Counted from the first letter of the stretch, positions 16,291-26,059 are shown. The stretch: 64,000 nucleotides of DNA from Burkholderia sp. Nafp2/4-1b (GCF_003635165.1 NZ_ML058616.1:411092-475091), one strand, 5' to 3'. Notes: generated by a model not told the origin, from the letters alone. Program-made: numbers and translations.

Positions 16291-17649
16291 ATGGAAGGCA
16301 TCCTGATCCAGCACACGACGCGTCGCCAGCTGTGGTTCGGCGCGCTGACCGCGCTCGTCATCCTGCTGGCGCTCGGGATCGCCGTGCCCCGCGCTAACGT
16401 CGCGCTGCCGGCCGTCGAACCGTTCATGCCGATGTGCGCGCTGACCGTGTTCACCACCGCGAGCATCGCCGCGTTCTTCCTCGCTGCGCAGTTCACCGTC
16501 ACGCGCCAGCCCGTGCTTGGCGCCCTCGGCGGCGCTTATGCGTTCACCGCGCTCGCCGTCGCCCTGCAGCTGCTCACCTTTCCCGGCGTGTTCGCGCCGC
16601 ATGGACTGTTCGGCGCGCGTCCGCAAACCGCCGCATGGATGTGGATCTTCTGGCATGCCGGCTTTCCGTGCTTCGTGATGGCCGCGCTCGTTGCGCGCGA
16701 GCGGCTCACGCGTGCGCCGGTCGGCGCGACGCAGACACGCAGGTGGGCGGTCGCGCTGGTCGGCGGTCCGGCCGTCGCGGCCGCGCTGCTGTGCGTGGTC
16801 GCGCTCAACGTCGCGCTGCCCCCCGCGTTCCAGCAACCGGGCGATGCGGCCGCGCTGCCCGTCGACGGAATCGCGCTGGCCGTGTGGGTCCTCAATGCCC
16901 TCGCGCTCGTCACCGTGGTGGCAACGGGCCGGCTGCGCACGACGCTCGACCTTTGGCTCGCGATCGCGGTGCTCGCGTGCCTCACCGACACCACGCTGAA
17001 CCTGCTGACCAGCAACCGCTTCACGATCGGCTGGTATCTTGCGCGCGTGTTCAGCATGTTCACGCCCGGCGTGCTGGTGTGCGTGCTCGCCTGGGAAGTG
17101 ACCCGGTTGTATCAGCAACTGTCCGAAGCTCATGCGACGCTGATTCATTCGTCCGCCCGCGACGGTCTGACCGGCGCGTTCAACCGCAGTCACTTCAACG
17201 ATCACTTTCACACGCTGTTCCTTCAGGCGCGGCGCCAGGGCGAGCCGTTGTCGCTGTTGATGGTCGACGTCGATCACTTCAAGGCGTACAACGACGCGTT
17301 CGGTCACGTGAAGGGCGATGCGTGCCTGATCGCGGTCGCGCATGCGCTGGCGGGCGCGGTGCGGCGCCCGGCGGATATGGTCGCGCGCTATGGCGGTGAG
17401 GAATTCGCGATCGTGCTGCCGAACACCGGCGCACGGGGTGCGCGGCTGGTTGCCGAAGAAGCGCGCGAAGGGGTGCTGCGGCTCGATCTCGCGATGCCTG
17501 GGTCGCCGGCGGGACGCGTGAGCGTCAGCGTCGGCTGCGCGACCGTGTCGCCCGATGATCTATCGACGCCCGATGCACTGATCGAAGCCGCCGATGCCGC
17601 GCTGTATCGTGCGAAGGATGCGGGGCGAAACCGGGTCGTCGTCGCGTGA
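16291..17649 (+). CDS. Membrane diguanylate cyclase (MASE4-type sensor + GGDEF)
   Basis: A 452-residue inner-membrane enzyme predicted to make cyclic di-GMP. About the first 275 residues contain seven or eight membrane helices resembling the MASE4 sensor. The GGDEF domain follows from about residue 285, beginning with the DGLTGAFNRSHF segment. It has an intact GGEEF catalytic motif near residue 369 and the metal-binding aspartate in MVDVDHFKAYND. No RxxD inhibitory site is evident just before GGEEF. Cyclases of this kind steer biofilm and motility; the signal sensed is unknown. Monocistronic. Confidence 0.9.
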   Translation: MEGILIQHTTRRQLWFGALTALVILLALGIAVPRANVALPAVEPFMPMCALTVFTTASIAAFFLAAQFTVTRQPVLGALGGAYAFTALAVALQLLTFPGVFAPHGLFGARPQTAAWMWIFWHAGFPCFVMAALVARERLTRAPVGATQTRRWAVALVGGPAVAAALLCVVALNVALPPAFQQPGDAAALPVDGIALAVWVLNALALVTVVATGRLRTTLDLWLAIAVLACLTDTTLNLLTSNRFTIGWYLARVFSMFTPGVLVCVLAWEVTRLYQQLSEAHATLIHSSARDGLTGAFNRSHFNDHFHTLFLQARRQGEPLSLLMVDVDHFKAYNDAFGHVKGDACLIAVAHALAGAVRRPADMVARYGGEEFAIVLPNTGARGARLVAEEAREGVLRLDLAMPGSPAGRVSVSVGCATVSPDDLSTPDALIEAADAALYRAKDAGRNRVVVA

Positions 17650-17799
17650 AACGTCTGTGGAATGGGGATTTGTTACGGTCATTGTGACCGGAATAATCCG
17701 CCGTTACGGATTGCGGGGCAGGGAAACGATCGCTTACAGCCGGTGTTGTGGGTGCTCGCTATGCTGGGTTTCATATTGAACCCCAAGCAGGTGAACGCG

Positions 17800-17928
17800 A
17801 TGAAGAAAACCCTTTTGCTGATTGCCGGTGTGGCCGTGTTGCTGAGCGGCTGCATCGTGGTGCCGGATGGTGGCGGGTATTACGGTGATGGCGGGTATTA
17901 CCACCATCATCATCGGGGTTGGGATTGA
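17800..17928 (+). CDS. Tiny lipoprotein with a histidine-rich tail
   Basis: A 42-residue protein starting at the ATG at 17800. It has a lipoprotein signal with lipobox LLSGC (cysteine near residue 18), then a glycine/tyrosine-rich stretch and four consecutive histidines near the C-terminus. It should be lipid-anchored, and the histidines might bind metal. Short lipoproteins of this kind are common and uncharacterised in Burkholderia. The longer frame that starts at 17662 lacks any signal and is unlikely. Confidence 0.65.
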   Translation: MKKTLLLIAGVAVLLSGCIVVPDGGGYYGDGGYYHHHHRGWD

Positions 17929-18067
17929 GGGTGCCGGTTCTCGCCTTCGCGTCCCGCATGCTTGGAACCGCGTGAGGAACGCTTCGACTGTCCCCGTTCC
18001 CACCGAAGCCGGTCGCTGGGCATCGCCGGGTGACGGGTGCGTGCGATGCCTGCGACCACCGACCGGC

Positions 18068-20893
18068 TCAAATTGCTTTGTACCGTTTCGCGTACTCCGC
18101 CGTGAGTTCGATGTACTGTCGGCCGTACTCCTTGCTCTCGCAGATCGCCGTCCCCTCGAAGAACTCGTTCCACGTCTCGATGTGCACCATCCCCGGCCGC
18201 GGATCCATCGCGAGGATGCGCTCCCAGTTCCGTCGATATAGCGCGCCCTTCTCGCGCGGCACTTCGATCGGATGACGTGACGACAAGTTTTTCTGGCTGT
18301 AGCCGGGCCCGATCGACACGACGCCGCGGAAAGTCGGACAGATCGCCGCGCTCCAGTAAAACGTGCTGTCGAACGAGCCGGGATAGAATCGGCCGAGATA
18401 GTAGAACAGCACATACGACACCAGCGCCTCCGCGGTCGGATACTCCTTCACGAACGCGAGCAGCGCCGACCGTCGGTCCCGCATCTTCAAACGGACCCGC
18501 AGTTCGTCACGCATGGCGCCGTCAGTCGACGTGGTCGAGCAGGTTCGGCACTGGGGATTCGTGCACCGCCACAACACTCGCTGCAAGACCCCTTCAACCA
18601 GCGCATCGGCGCTCGAACCGCTGAATCGGTAGAACGCGTCCGACGCCAGGATATCGGCGAGCAGCGCGTAGTAGTCGCCGCCCTGCACGAAGCGGCGGAC
18701 CGAGCCGCGCGACGCGAGCTGCCTCTGCAGCGAATCGAACGACTGCCCGATCGGCATCAACCGCTCATGGAGATCGGCGGCGAGCGCCACGCGCGCAGAC
18801 GCCGTGCTCAACAGCATGCGCGCCGCCGCGGCACGTCCTTGTGCAGTCGCGACCGGCGCAAGCCCCCGCAACTCATCCTGCGTCGGCGCGCGGCGATAGA
18901 TCTTTTCGTACAGGCGATTGACGAAGCCGGCCGTCGACTGGCCGGCCCGGCCATAGAACTCGTTCGCACCGAGCAGTTCGGCGAGCTGATCCAGATAGGA
19001 CGCGTTCACGAAACGCGACGCGATCGACTTCAGGCCGCGCGGATCTGTGACGCGCGGCGCCTCCTCTTCAGCAGCCGACACGATATAGGGATCCACGCCA
19101 AACTCGAGCTGGAACCGGTGGCGCACGAACGGATAGAGATCCTCGCCTACGCGCGCCGCGAAGCTGGGGTGATACACGTAGATCACCGGACGTCCGTCGA
19201 TGCACGCCCAGTGCTCGGTCGGCACGATCGAGAAGAAGTTTCGGACCGTCTCGTAGAACCACGCCTTGCCTGCATACACCGCCGAATCCACGTGCCACGA
19301 CTTCGCATTGTTCGGCGTCAGCGTCGTGGTGTCGTAAAACATCCCGACTCGCGGCACCGTCTGCCCGCTCTGCTTGCGCCGGTTCAGCGCGGCAACGATC
19401 TGAACGAGCCCGGGATCGCTGAAGCGCGATGGCCGGTTCGCACCGGCTTCGGCTTGCGTCAGGTCATCCGCGCTCGCGAACGGCGAGCCGAAGTACACCG
19501 GAAGGATCACGTCGATGCCGGAGCTCACGATGTCGCGCAGTTGCTCGTCGTGCCAGGCCGGCAACGTATAGCTCAAACCCTTCAGGTCGCTGGGCGTAAC
19601 CGCGAACGCATACTCGTCGCCGCTCGCCTGCGCGCCGTCCGGGTTCTTCAGATAGTCTGCGCCCTTGATCACGTCGTACCAGTAGAAATACGTCGTGCAG
19701 ACGACCCGCTCGTCGCTGCGATAGCTCGGCGGTGGGCCTTGCGTGTCGACCGGTACGTTGAGATCGCCCGACGCGCCCCGCCAGCCTGGCGGCGCCCGGC
19801 GCAGGACCGATGGATCCCATCCGAGGCACTCTGTCGATGCGAGATAGGCTGCCGTCTTCGCGCGGGACGCCCGGCTTTCGGCCACCTGCGCGGCACGCAC
19901 CATCCGTGCGCCGGTCGGCGCCCGCGCTGCGTGCGCGTTCGATGCGTCGCGCCGACTGACGGACGCAACGCGCTCAGCCAGCTTCAGACGCCGGGGCGAC
20001 GATCGCGACGCCAGCGGCCGCACTGCGGTCAGCAACTCGTACGCGACGACATTCAGGCCGATGTCGCCGCTGATGTATTGTGCGGCGCGATGCTGCAGCC
20101 GTACGCGCACGGCAGGCTCGAGCGAGTCGACGCCCGCGGCGGCCATCAGGCTGCCGACGATGCGCGCACTGTCGTCGTCGGCGACGAACGACGTGCGCGT
20201 CGCTCGTTGATAGAACGCATCGCTCGCGAGTACCGCGGCGATCACGCGCGCCGTGGAGCCCTCGCCGCCGAATTGTGCGGCATCCGCGGGAACCGTGGCG
20301 CGCGACAGGTAGGCACCGACTGCGTGCGCAACCTTCGCCGAAACGGCGGCCCGGCTACCCAGCAGTTGTCGGGCGATATCGGCGCGGTTCGCCCCTCCGT
20401 CAAGTTTGCCGACGATTGCGTCCATGCCACCGATGCTCGATCGGTCGAGCAGATCGCACGCGAGTGCCGTCACGTACATGCGATTGCTGCTGCCGGCCCG
20501 GACCTGAAAATACTCGTCGGAGGACAGGATCGCGACGATAGCATCGTCAAGGCCGCTCGTGCGTGCCACTTCGCTCAACGTCTGCCAGCCACCCTCGTCG
20601 GGTTCTCGTCCAAGCAAACAACGGTAGCAATTCGCGACCAGATACCGGCAACAATCCGGGCTGACCAGCGCAGTGCGCAGCAGCGCCTCTTTCCCGCCAG
20701 TGTTCAGCGTGCGCTGCCATTTTTCCTTCTCGCCCGCAGTCGGCGCCCGCCCGGTCGTCGCCATGGCGACCGCGGTGATGTACATCTTGTCGAGCTCGCC
20801 CGAGCGAGCATCGGCCGACATTGAAACCAAAATCGAGGGAGAAAGGGCTAGCGTCCCAAGAAATGCCCGTCGCGTAGTCAAAGCTGTCTCCAT
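18068..20893 (-). CDS. Exported DUF5010/GH99-like protein with DUF4214-like repeats
   Basis: A 941-residue protein from the ATG at 20893. It opens with a Tat-like signal (TTRRAFLGTLALS). The N-terminal 300 residues and a region around 610-730 contain repeats resembling DUF4214, with the signs GREPDEGGW, ILSSDEYF and ILASDAFYRFSG. Between and after them is a domain like DUF5010 / glycoside hydrolase 99-like proteins: TTYFYWYDVIKG, a GIDVILPVYFG strand, GMFYDTTTL, and the closing WNEFFEG motif. I infer an extracytoplasmic carbohydrate-active enzyme; the substrate is unknown. Other starts (ATG 20935, TTG 21058) are possible but leave the signal internal. Single gene, with an AT-rich leader. Confidence 0.7.
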   Translation of the reverse strand: METALTTRRAFLGTLALSPSILVSMSADARSGELDKMYITAVAMATTGRAPTAGEKEKWQRTLNTGGKEALLRTALVSPDCCRYLVANCYRCLLGREPDEGGWQTLSEVARTSGLDDAIVAILSSDEYFQVRAGSSNRMYVTALACDLLDRSSIGGMDAIVGKLDGGANRADIARQLLGSRAAVSAKVAHAVGAYLSRATVPADAAQFGGEGSTARVIAAVLASDAFYQRATRTSFVADDDSARIVGSLMAAAGVDSLEPAVRVRLQHRAAQYISGDIGLNVVAYELLTAVRPLASRSSPRRLKLAERVASVSRRDASNAHAARAPTGARMVRAAQVAESRASRAKTAAYLASTECLGWDPSVLRRAPPGWRGASGDLNVPVDTQGPPPSYRSDERVVCTTYFYWYDVIKGADYLKNPDGAQASGDEYAFAVTPSDLKGLSYTLPAWHDEQLRDIVSSGIDVILPVYFGSPFASADDLTQAEAGANRPSRFSDPGLVQIVAALNRRKQSGQTVPRVGMFYDTTTLTPNNAKSWHVDSAVYAGKAWFYETVRNFFSIVPTEHWACIDGRPVIYVYHPSFAARVGEDLYPFVRHRFQLEFGVDPYIVSAAEEEAPRVTDPRGLKSIASRFVNASYLDQLAELLGANEFYGRAGQSTAGFVNRLYEKIYRRAPTQDELRGLAPVATAQGRAAAARMLLSTASARVALAADLHERLMPIGQSFDSLQRQLASRGSVRRFVQGGDYYALLADILASDAFYRFSGSSADALVEGVLQRVLWRCTNPQCRTCSTTSTDGAMRDELRVRLKMRDRRSALLAFVKEYPTAEALVSYVLFYYLGRFYPGSFDSTFYWSAAICPTFRGVVSIGPGYSQKNLSSRHPIEVPREKGALYRRNWERILAMDPRPGMVHIETWNEFFEGTAICESKEYGRQYIELTAEYAKRYKAI

Positions 20894-21260
20894 TATTTGC
20901 GGGTTTATTGATTTTATTGACGGCTTTGTCGGCATCGCGCGAATTGCGGTCGCGCAACGCGCCCTCGGCCCCTCGGAATGGGAAGCGACGAAATCTCGAC
21001 ATAACGCCTGACAATTAGCTGTCGACAAGACAGTAATTGGAGCGAAATATTTTGACAACCCGGGACGATGGCCGCTCGTTTCAGCGGACGCATGGCGTAT
21101 TCAGACGGCAGCCCGCTGGTGGCGCAAATCCCGGCGCGATCGGCCGGGGGAATGCCAGTCTTTTATACGGCGGGATAACGCGGTAAAACCGGGCCCGGAT
21201 CAGTCGGTCGATCGCGGCGGCAATCGCCGCGATAACCCGGCCGGTTTTTCGCGTGACGTA

Positions 21261-22655
21261 TTACTTCCCAATACAAAACCTGCTGAAAATCACCCCCAGC
21301 AAATCATCCGAAGTGAACTCTCCCGTAATCGCATTGAGCTGCTCCTGCGCGAGCCGCAGTTCCTCCGCGAACAGATCGAGCGACTGCGCCCTCTGCTCGG
21401 CATGATCGGCCGCCTGCGCGAGATGTTCCTGCGCAGCCCGCAATGCAATCAGATGCCGCTCCCGCGCCAGATAAACGCCCTCGGCCCCCGCCTGCCACCC
21501 GGCGATCCGCAGCAGCTCCGCGCGCAGCATGTCGATCCCGTCGCCGCGCTTCGCCGACAGATGCACCTCCGTCAGATCGCCTTCCGCCGCCGGATGCTCG
21601 ACGCACGCCGGCACGCCGGTCAGATCCGTCTTGTTCAACACCCGAACTACCGGCACGCCATCCGGAAACCGCGCCGCGATCGTCTCGTCGTCCGCCGTCA
21701 TCCCCGTGCGCGAATCCAGCAGATGCAGCACGACATCCGCGCGCTCGATCTCGCTCCACGTGCGCGCAATCCCGATCCGCTCGACCTCGTCCTCCGTCTC
21801 GCGCAACCCGGCCGTATCGATGATGTGCAGCGGAATCCCTTCGACCTGGATCGTCTGCGCAACCTTGTCGCGCGTCGTGCCCGCGATCGGCGTGACGATC
21901 GCCAGCTCCGCGCCGGCGAGCGCATTCAGCAGCGACGACTTGCCGACGTTCGGCTGCCCCGCGAGCACGACCGACAGCCCCTCGCGCAGCAGCGCGCCCT
22001 GCCGCGCATCGCCGAGCACGTGCGCCAGTTGTTCGCGGATCCTCCCGAGCTTGCCGCGCGCATCGGCCGCTTCCAGGAAGTCGATCTCCTCTTCCGGGAA
22101 ATCGAGCGTCGCCTCGACCAGCATCCGCAGCGTGATCACGTCCTCGACGAGCGCGTGGATCTGCCGCGAGAACGCGCCGTCGAGCGAGCGCCCGGCCGAG
22201 CGCGCCGCTGCTTCGGTGCTCGCCTCGATCAGGTCGGCCACCGCCTCGGCCTGCGCCAGGTCGAGCTTGTCGTTGAGAAACGCCCGCCGCGTGAACTCGC
22301 CCGGCTCCGCGAGCCGCAGCCCGAAGCCGCGCCCCGCATCGAGGCAACGCTGCAGCAGCAGCTGCATCACGATCGGCCCGCCATGCCCCTGCAGCTCCAG
22401 CACATGCTCGCCGGTGTACGAATGCGGCGCGGGGAAATACAGCGCGATCCCGCGGTCGAGCGGCGCGCCGTGCGCGTCGAGGAACGGCACGTAGCTCGCA
22501 TGCCGCGGCGCGAGCCGCTGCCCGCACAACGCGTCGATCAGCGGCAGCGCGGCCGCCTCGCCGCTCCGCCCGAACGACACGCGGACGACGCCGATGCCAC
22601 CCCGGCCGGCAGCAGTGGCAATGGCGACGATCGGATCGGAATCGGTAGCGAGCAT
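21261..22655 (-). CDS. mnmE: tRNA modification GTPase MnmE
   Basis: With MnmG it installs the carboxymethylaminomethyl group on wobble uridine 34 of certain tRNAs. The 464-residue protein has an N-terminal folate-binding domain, the P-loop GQPNVGKS at 233-240 inside the G domain, the DTAGLRE switch, NKTD and the C-terminal CIGK whose cysteine is conserved. The ATG at 22655 is right for the family (MLATDSDPIVAIATA); the frame extends upstream without conserved sequence. It sits in the usual place next to the yidC-rpmH block. Confidence 0.95.
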   Translation of the reverse strand: MLATDSDPIVAIATAAGRGGIGVVRVSFGRSGEAAALPLIDALCGQRLAPRHASYVPFLDAHGAPLDRGIALYFPAPHSYTGEHVLELQGHGGPIVMQLLLQRCLDAGRGFGLRLAEPGEFTRRAFLNDKLDLAQAEAVADLIEASTEAAARSAGRSLDGAFSRQIHALVEDVITLRMLVEATLDFPEEEIDFLEAADARGKLGRIREQLAHVLGDARQGALLREGLSVVLAGQPNVGKSSLLNALAGAELAIVTPIAGTTRDKVAQTIQVEGIPLHIIDTAGLRETEDEVERIGIARTWSEIERADVVLHLLDSRTGMTADDETIAARFPDGVPVVRVLNKTDLTGVPACVEHPAAEGDLTEVHLSAKRGDGIDMLRAELLRIAGWQAGAEGVYLARERHLIALRAAQEHLAQAADHAEQRAQSLDLFAEELRLAQEQLNAITGEFTSDDLLGVIFSRFCIGK

Positions 22656-22931
22656 GGGAATCGGATGAATCAGGTAAGCAGACGGTGAATGGTGCGCCCG
22701 CGCAACAGTTCTGGCGTCGGGACGCCGGCATTGTAGCGTGCCGGCCCGCATGCCATCGGACGCCGCATCGGCTTCGAACTCGCCCGAATTTATCCCGACG
22801 GGGATAAGTCGCGTATCAATCCGAGCGGAACCCGACCTGCCCGTTTCGGACGAGTATGCCTGTTGGAGTGGCCCGACACTGGGGCCCTCAATTGTGCCGC
22901 ACACTCCGCGACAGGTTGGGATTCATCCGAA

Positions 22932-22949
22932 TAAGCTACGTTTAGCTTA
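22932..22949. promoter_or_regulatory. Candidate operator upstream of the XRE regulator
   Basis: A perfect 7-bp inverted repeat with a four-base spacer (22932-22938 and 22943-22949), 44 bases before the regulator start. A second inverted repeat of the same geometry (22790-22796 and 22801-22807) lies further up. Autoregulation is an inference from position. Confidence 0.4.
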
Positions 22950-22993
22950 GATGGTTGTCTGAGACGTGCTGGTGAACTTGCACAATCACCCCC

Positions 22994-23431
22994 ATGCCGA
23001 CACCCGAAGAAAAAGCAGCGTTCTCGGAACGCCTGAAGTTCGCCCTGCGGCGCAGCCCGGACAAGGTCACCGGCGCGACGGAGCTCGCGAACCGGTTCAA
23101 TCTGCGTCATCGCGGCGCGCAGCCGGTTTCGCCGCAAACCGCGCACAAGTGGCTGACGGGCCGCACGATTCCGACGCCGGACAAACTCGAAACGCTCGCC
23201 GAGTGGTTGCGCGTCGAACTGCACTGGCTGCACTACGGCCCGTCGCCGAGCGTGACCGAGCACATCACGCCGCAACCGCTGCCGCGTGACGAGCGCTATC
23301 CGCCGACGCCCGAAACGATCGAACTCGCGTCGAAGATCGAGGCGCTGGCGCCGCATCAGCGTTACCTCGTTCAGGAACTCATCGAGCAGTTCTACGGCGG
23401 CGACGCGAAAGTCGAAGCGAAAAAAGCCTGA
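22994..23431 (+). CDS. XRE-like helix-turn-helix regulator
   Basis: A 145-residue DNA-binding protein. Residues about 8-72 form a helix-turn-helix with the recognition segment QPVSPQTAHKWLTGRTIPTPDKLETLAEWL, as in phage-repressor-like proteins. The C-terminal third is a predicted helical, charged tail without a known domain. Similar single-copy regulators are widespread in Burkholderia, so it is probably a core gene rather than a prophage relic. Its target is unknown. Confidence 0.75.
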   Translation: MPTPEEKAAFSERLKFALRRSPDKVTGATELANRFNLRHRGAQPVSPQTAHKWLTGRTIPTPDKLETLAEWLRVELHWLHYGPSPSVTEHITPQPLPRDERYPPTPETIELASKIEALAPHQRYLVQELIEQFYGGDAKVEAKKA

Positions 23432-23493
23432 CCGGCAGCGGCCAACGTACGCATACGTCGCCGCACGCCCGCAGCGTCCGCATGAAATGAAAA

Positions 23494-23519
23494 AGCCGCA
23501 TGGTTCGCACCATGCGGCT
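23494..23519. terminator. Bidirectional intrinsic terminator
   Basis: A perfect 10-bp stem (23494-23503 with 23510-23519), flanked by A residues on the left and CTTTT on the right. It serves the XRE gene and the leftward yidC. Confidence 0.85.
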
Positions 23520-23567
23520 CTTTTACGTGCATCGCGGGCGGCTCGGCGCCCGCGTGTGCCGCGAGCG

Positions 23568-25232
23568 TCAGGCCGGCTTCTTCTTGACGCCGCCGAGCTT
23601 GCGCGTGATGTAGTACTGCTGCGCGATCGACAGCACGTTGTTCACGACGTAGTACAGCACGAGACCGGCCGGGAAGAAGAAGAACATCACCGAGAACGCG
23701 ATCGGCATGAACTTCATCATCTTCGCCTGGACCGGGTCCGGCGGGGTCGGGTTCAGGCTCGTCTGCACGAACATCGACACGGCCATCAGCACCGGCAGGA
23801 TGAAGAACGGATCGCGCTGCGACAGGTCGTGAATCCACAGCATCCACGGCGCGCCGCGCATTTCGACCGAAGCCAGCAGCACCCAGTACAGCGAGATGAA
23901 CACCGGAATCTGGATCACGACCGGCAGACAGCCGCCGAACGGATTGACCTTCTCGGTCTTGTACAGCTCCATCAGCGCGGCATTCATCTTCTGCGGATCG
24001 CTCTTGAAGCGTTCGCGCAGCGCCTGCATGCGCGGCGTGATTTCCTTCATGCGCGCCATCGACTTGTAGCTCGCAGCCGACAGCGGGAAGAACACGGCCT
24101 TGATCAGCACCGTCAGCAGCACGATCGCCCAGCCCCAGTTGCCGACCACGCCGTGGATCTTCTCGAGCAGCCAGAACAGCGGCTTCGCGATGATCGTCAC
24201 CCAGCCGTAGTCCTTCACGAGCTCCAGGCCCGGCGCGATGCCTTCGAGCATGCGCTCTTCTTCCGGACCGGCGAACAGGCGTGCCTGAATGTCGGCCGAC
24301 TGGCCCGGCGCGATCGCGGCGACCGGCTGCTTCACGCCGACGCGGTACAGCGTCGGATCGATCTTTTCAGCGTAGATGTCGCGCTTCGCGCCCTGCTGCG
24401 GAATCCATGCCGACGCGAAGTAGTGCTGCACCATCGCGACCCAGCCGTTGTCGGCGGCCTTCTCGAAGTTCGCCTTGTTCTTGTCGAGGTCGCTGAAGTC
24501 GATCTTCTGGAAGTGCTTCGCGTCCGTGTAGACCGCCGGCCCGAGGAACGTATGCGAGAACATCGGCGTTTCGACGGCCGTGTTGTCGCGCACCAGTTCC
24601 ATGTAGACCGTCGGCGTGACCGGTGCCGTGCCGACGTTGTCGATCTTGGTGTCGACGCCGATCACGTAGCTGCCGCGCGTGAACGTGTAGGTCTTGACCA
24701 CCTTCACGCCGCCCTTCACCGGCGATTCGAACGACAGCTTCAGCGTGTTCTGGTCGCCCGTCAGCGACGTCGGGCCCGCATTGACCTGCGAGTAGACGTC
24801 GTTGTGGTTCGGGAAGTCGCCGCCGAGCAGGCCCGTGCGCGCGAGGTACGTGTGGCCGGCCGTGTGGTCGAACAGCGTGATGTACAGGTCGGGCTGCTTG
24901 CCGTCGCCTTGCTTCTTCAGCGTCAGCTTTGCGAGCGTGCCGCCGCGCGTGTCGATTTCGCCGTCATACACGTCGGTCGAGAACTTCACGAGCTGCGCCT
25001 GCGCGGCCGGGGCCGTCGTCGCCGGTGCGGCGCCTGCCGCGGCGGCAGGTGCGTCACCTGCGGTCGTCGTCGTCGCGCCCGTGCCCGATGCACCGCCCGC
25101 AGCCGCGGGGGCCGTGTGCGTGGCGCTCGGGAAGAACATCGACGGGCGTCCATGGTCGCGCTGCCAGTTGTCGTACAGCATGACAGCTGACATGAAGAAG
25201 ATCACCCATAGGACGGTGCGTTTGATATCCAT
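23568..25232 (-). CDS. yidC: Membrane protein insertase YidC
   Basis: It inserts and folds inner-membrane proteins, alone or with SecYEG. The 554-residue protein has the N-terminal anchor helix (MDIKRTVLWVIFFMSAVMLYDNWQ), a large periplasmic beta domain preceded by an alanine/threonine-rich linker, and the conserved five-helix core from about residue 360, with the GNWGWAIVLLTVLIK and NPFGGCLPVVIQIPVFISLYWVL stretches. The C-terminal lysine-rich tail is present. The start at 25232 is set by the anchor helix. It is the last gene of the rpmH-rnpA-yidD-yidC operon. Confidence 0.95.
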   Translation of the reverse strand: MDIKRTVLWVIFFMSAVMLYDNWQRDHGRPSMFFPSATHTAPAAAGGASGTGATTTTAGDAPAAAAGAAPATTAPAAQAQLVKFSTDVYDGEIDTRGGTLAKLTLKKQGDGKQPDLYITLFDHTAGHTYLARTGLLGGDFPNHNDVYSQVNAGPTSLTGDQNTLKLSFESPVKGGVKVVKTYTFTRGSYVIGVDTKIDNVGTAPVTPTVYMELVRDNTAVETPMFSHTFLGPAVYTDAKHFQKIDFSDLDKNKANFEKAADNGWVAMVQHYFASAWIPQQGAKRDIYAEKIDPTLYRVGVKQPVAAIAPGQSADIQARLFAGPEEERMLEGIAPGLELVKDYGWVTIIAKPLFWLLEKIHGVVGNWGWAIVLLTVLIKAVFFPLSAASYKSMARMKEITPRMQALRERFKSDPQKMNAALMELYKTEKVNPFGGCLPVVIQIPVFISLYWVLLASVEMRGAPWMLWIHDLSQRDPFFILPVLMAVSMFVQTSLNPTPPDPVQAKMMKFMPIAFSVMFFFFPAGLVLYYVVNNVLSIAQQYYITRKLGGVKKKPA

Positions 25233-25240
25233 GCGTTGTC

Positions 25241-25507
25241 TCAGAGTCGATGGGACCGCGCGTCGGCTTCGCCGCGAGCGCGAGTGTCGGAGGTGGGCGG
25301 CGGGACGAGGTCGATGCCGCCCGCGGAAAACGGGTGGCATCGGCACACGCGCCTGACGGCGAGATACGTGCCGCGCGCGGCGCCATGATACTGGATTGCC
25401 TCGCGCGCGTAATCCGAACAGGAAGGATAAAAACGGCAACGGTTGCCGAGCATAGGGCTCACGGCAACCTTGTAGAAGCGCAGCAAGGCGATCAGTACCG
25501 TTTCCAT
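25241..25507 (-). CDS. yidD: Membrane protein insertion efficiency factor YidD
   Basis: An 88-residue, membrane-associated protein that helps YidC insert substrates. The family core is complete: LLRFYKVAVSPMLGNRCRFYPSCSDYAREAI, with its conserved cysteines, then RVCRCHPFSAGGIDLVP. Translation starts at the ATG at 25507; an upstream frame start inside rnpA is not needed. It ends 8 bases before yidC begins, so the operon is tight. Confidence 0.93.
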   Translation of the reverse strand: METVLIALLRFYKVAVSPMLGNRCRFYPSCSDYAREAIQYHGAARGTYLAVRRVCRCHPFSAGGIDLVPPPTSDTRARGEADARSHRL

Positions 25508-25582
25508 ACCTTGGGCGGCGCCGTTCGACGCCGCGTCAAAACCGGCCGGGCAGGCGCGCACGCCGCACCACGGACGGATGCG

Positions 25583-26053
25583 TCACTCGGACGCGGGCTT
25601 CGACGCCCGGCGCGCGATCTCCCGAACTGCCCTGTCGAGCAGTTCGCGGATTTCGGCCGCGCACATCGCCGCGAGCGGGGCGGAAGCCGCGCTCGGCAGC
25701 GCTTTCTTGTCGAAGCGCGTGTGCTGCCGCAGCAGCAGGTCGTAACCGGCGAATTCGGCCCGGCGCAGGCGAAATGCATCGCGCGCCAGCCGCTTCACGA
25801 GGTTGCGTGTGACTGCACGCGGCGCATACTTCTTGCCGACGACGAGCCCCAGGCGGGCAGGCTGGCCGGTCGGCTTGCCGTAGATCACGAAGTGCGCGGA
25901 GCGCCGCCAAGGGCGCAAACGAAAAACGGATGAAAATTCATCCGTTTTCAGAAGTCGCGCAGCTTTCGGGAAGGCGGCTTTCGTCTGCGACGGATTCGCA
26001 CCCGGCTCGACGGTACCTTCCGCAGAACTGCGGACGGCGGACACAGCGCGCAA
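25583..26053 (-). CDS. rnpA: Ribonuclease P protein component
   Basis: It binds the RNase P RNA and helps cleave tRNA 5' leaders. The family core is clear: FPKAARLLKTDEFSSVF near the N-terminus, then GLVVGKKYAPRAVTRNLVKRLARDAFR, the RNR-type RNA-binding helix. No ATG precedes the core. A TTG at 26053 sits directly after an AGGCAGG, and a GTG at 26044 is nine bases beyond the same site, so the GTG is at least as likely as the true start. The gene begins within 16 bases of the rpmH stop, as is usual. Confidence 0.92.
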   Translation of the reverse strand: MRAVSAVRSSAEGTVEPGANPSQTKAAFPKAARLLKTDEFSSVFRLRPWRRSAHFVIYGKPTGQPARLGLVVGKKYAPRAVTRNLVKRLARDAFRLRRAEFAGYDLLLRQHTRFDKKALPSAASAPLAAMCAAEIRELLDRAVREIARRASKPASE

Positions 26054-26059
26054 CCTGCC

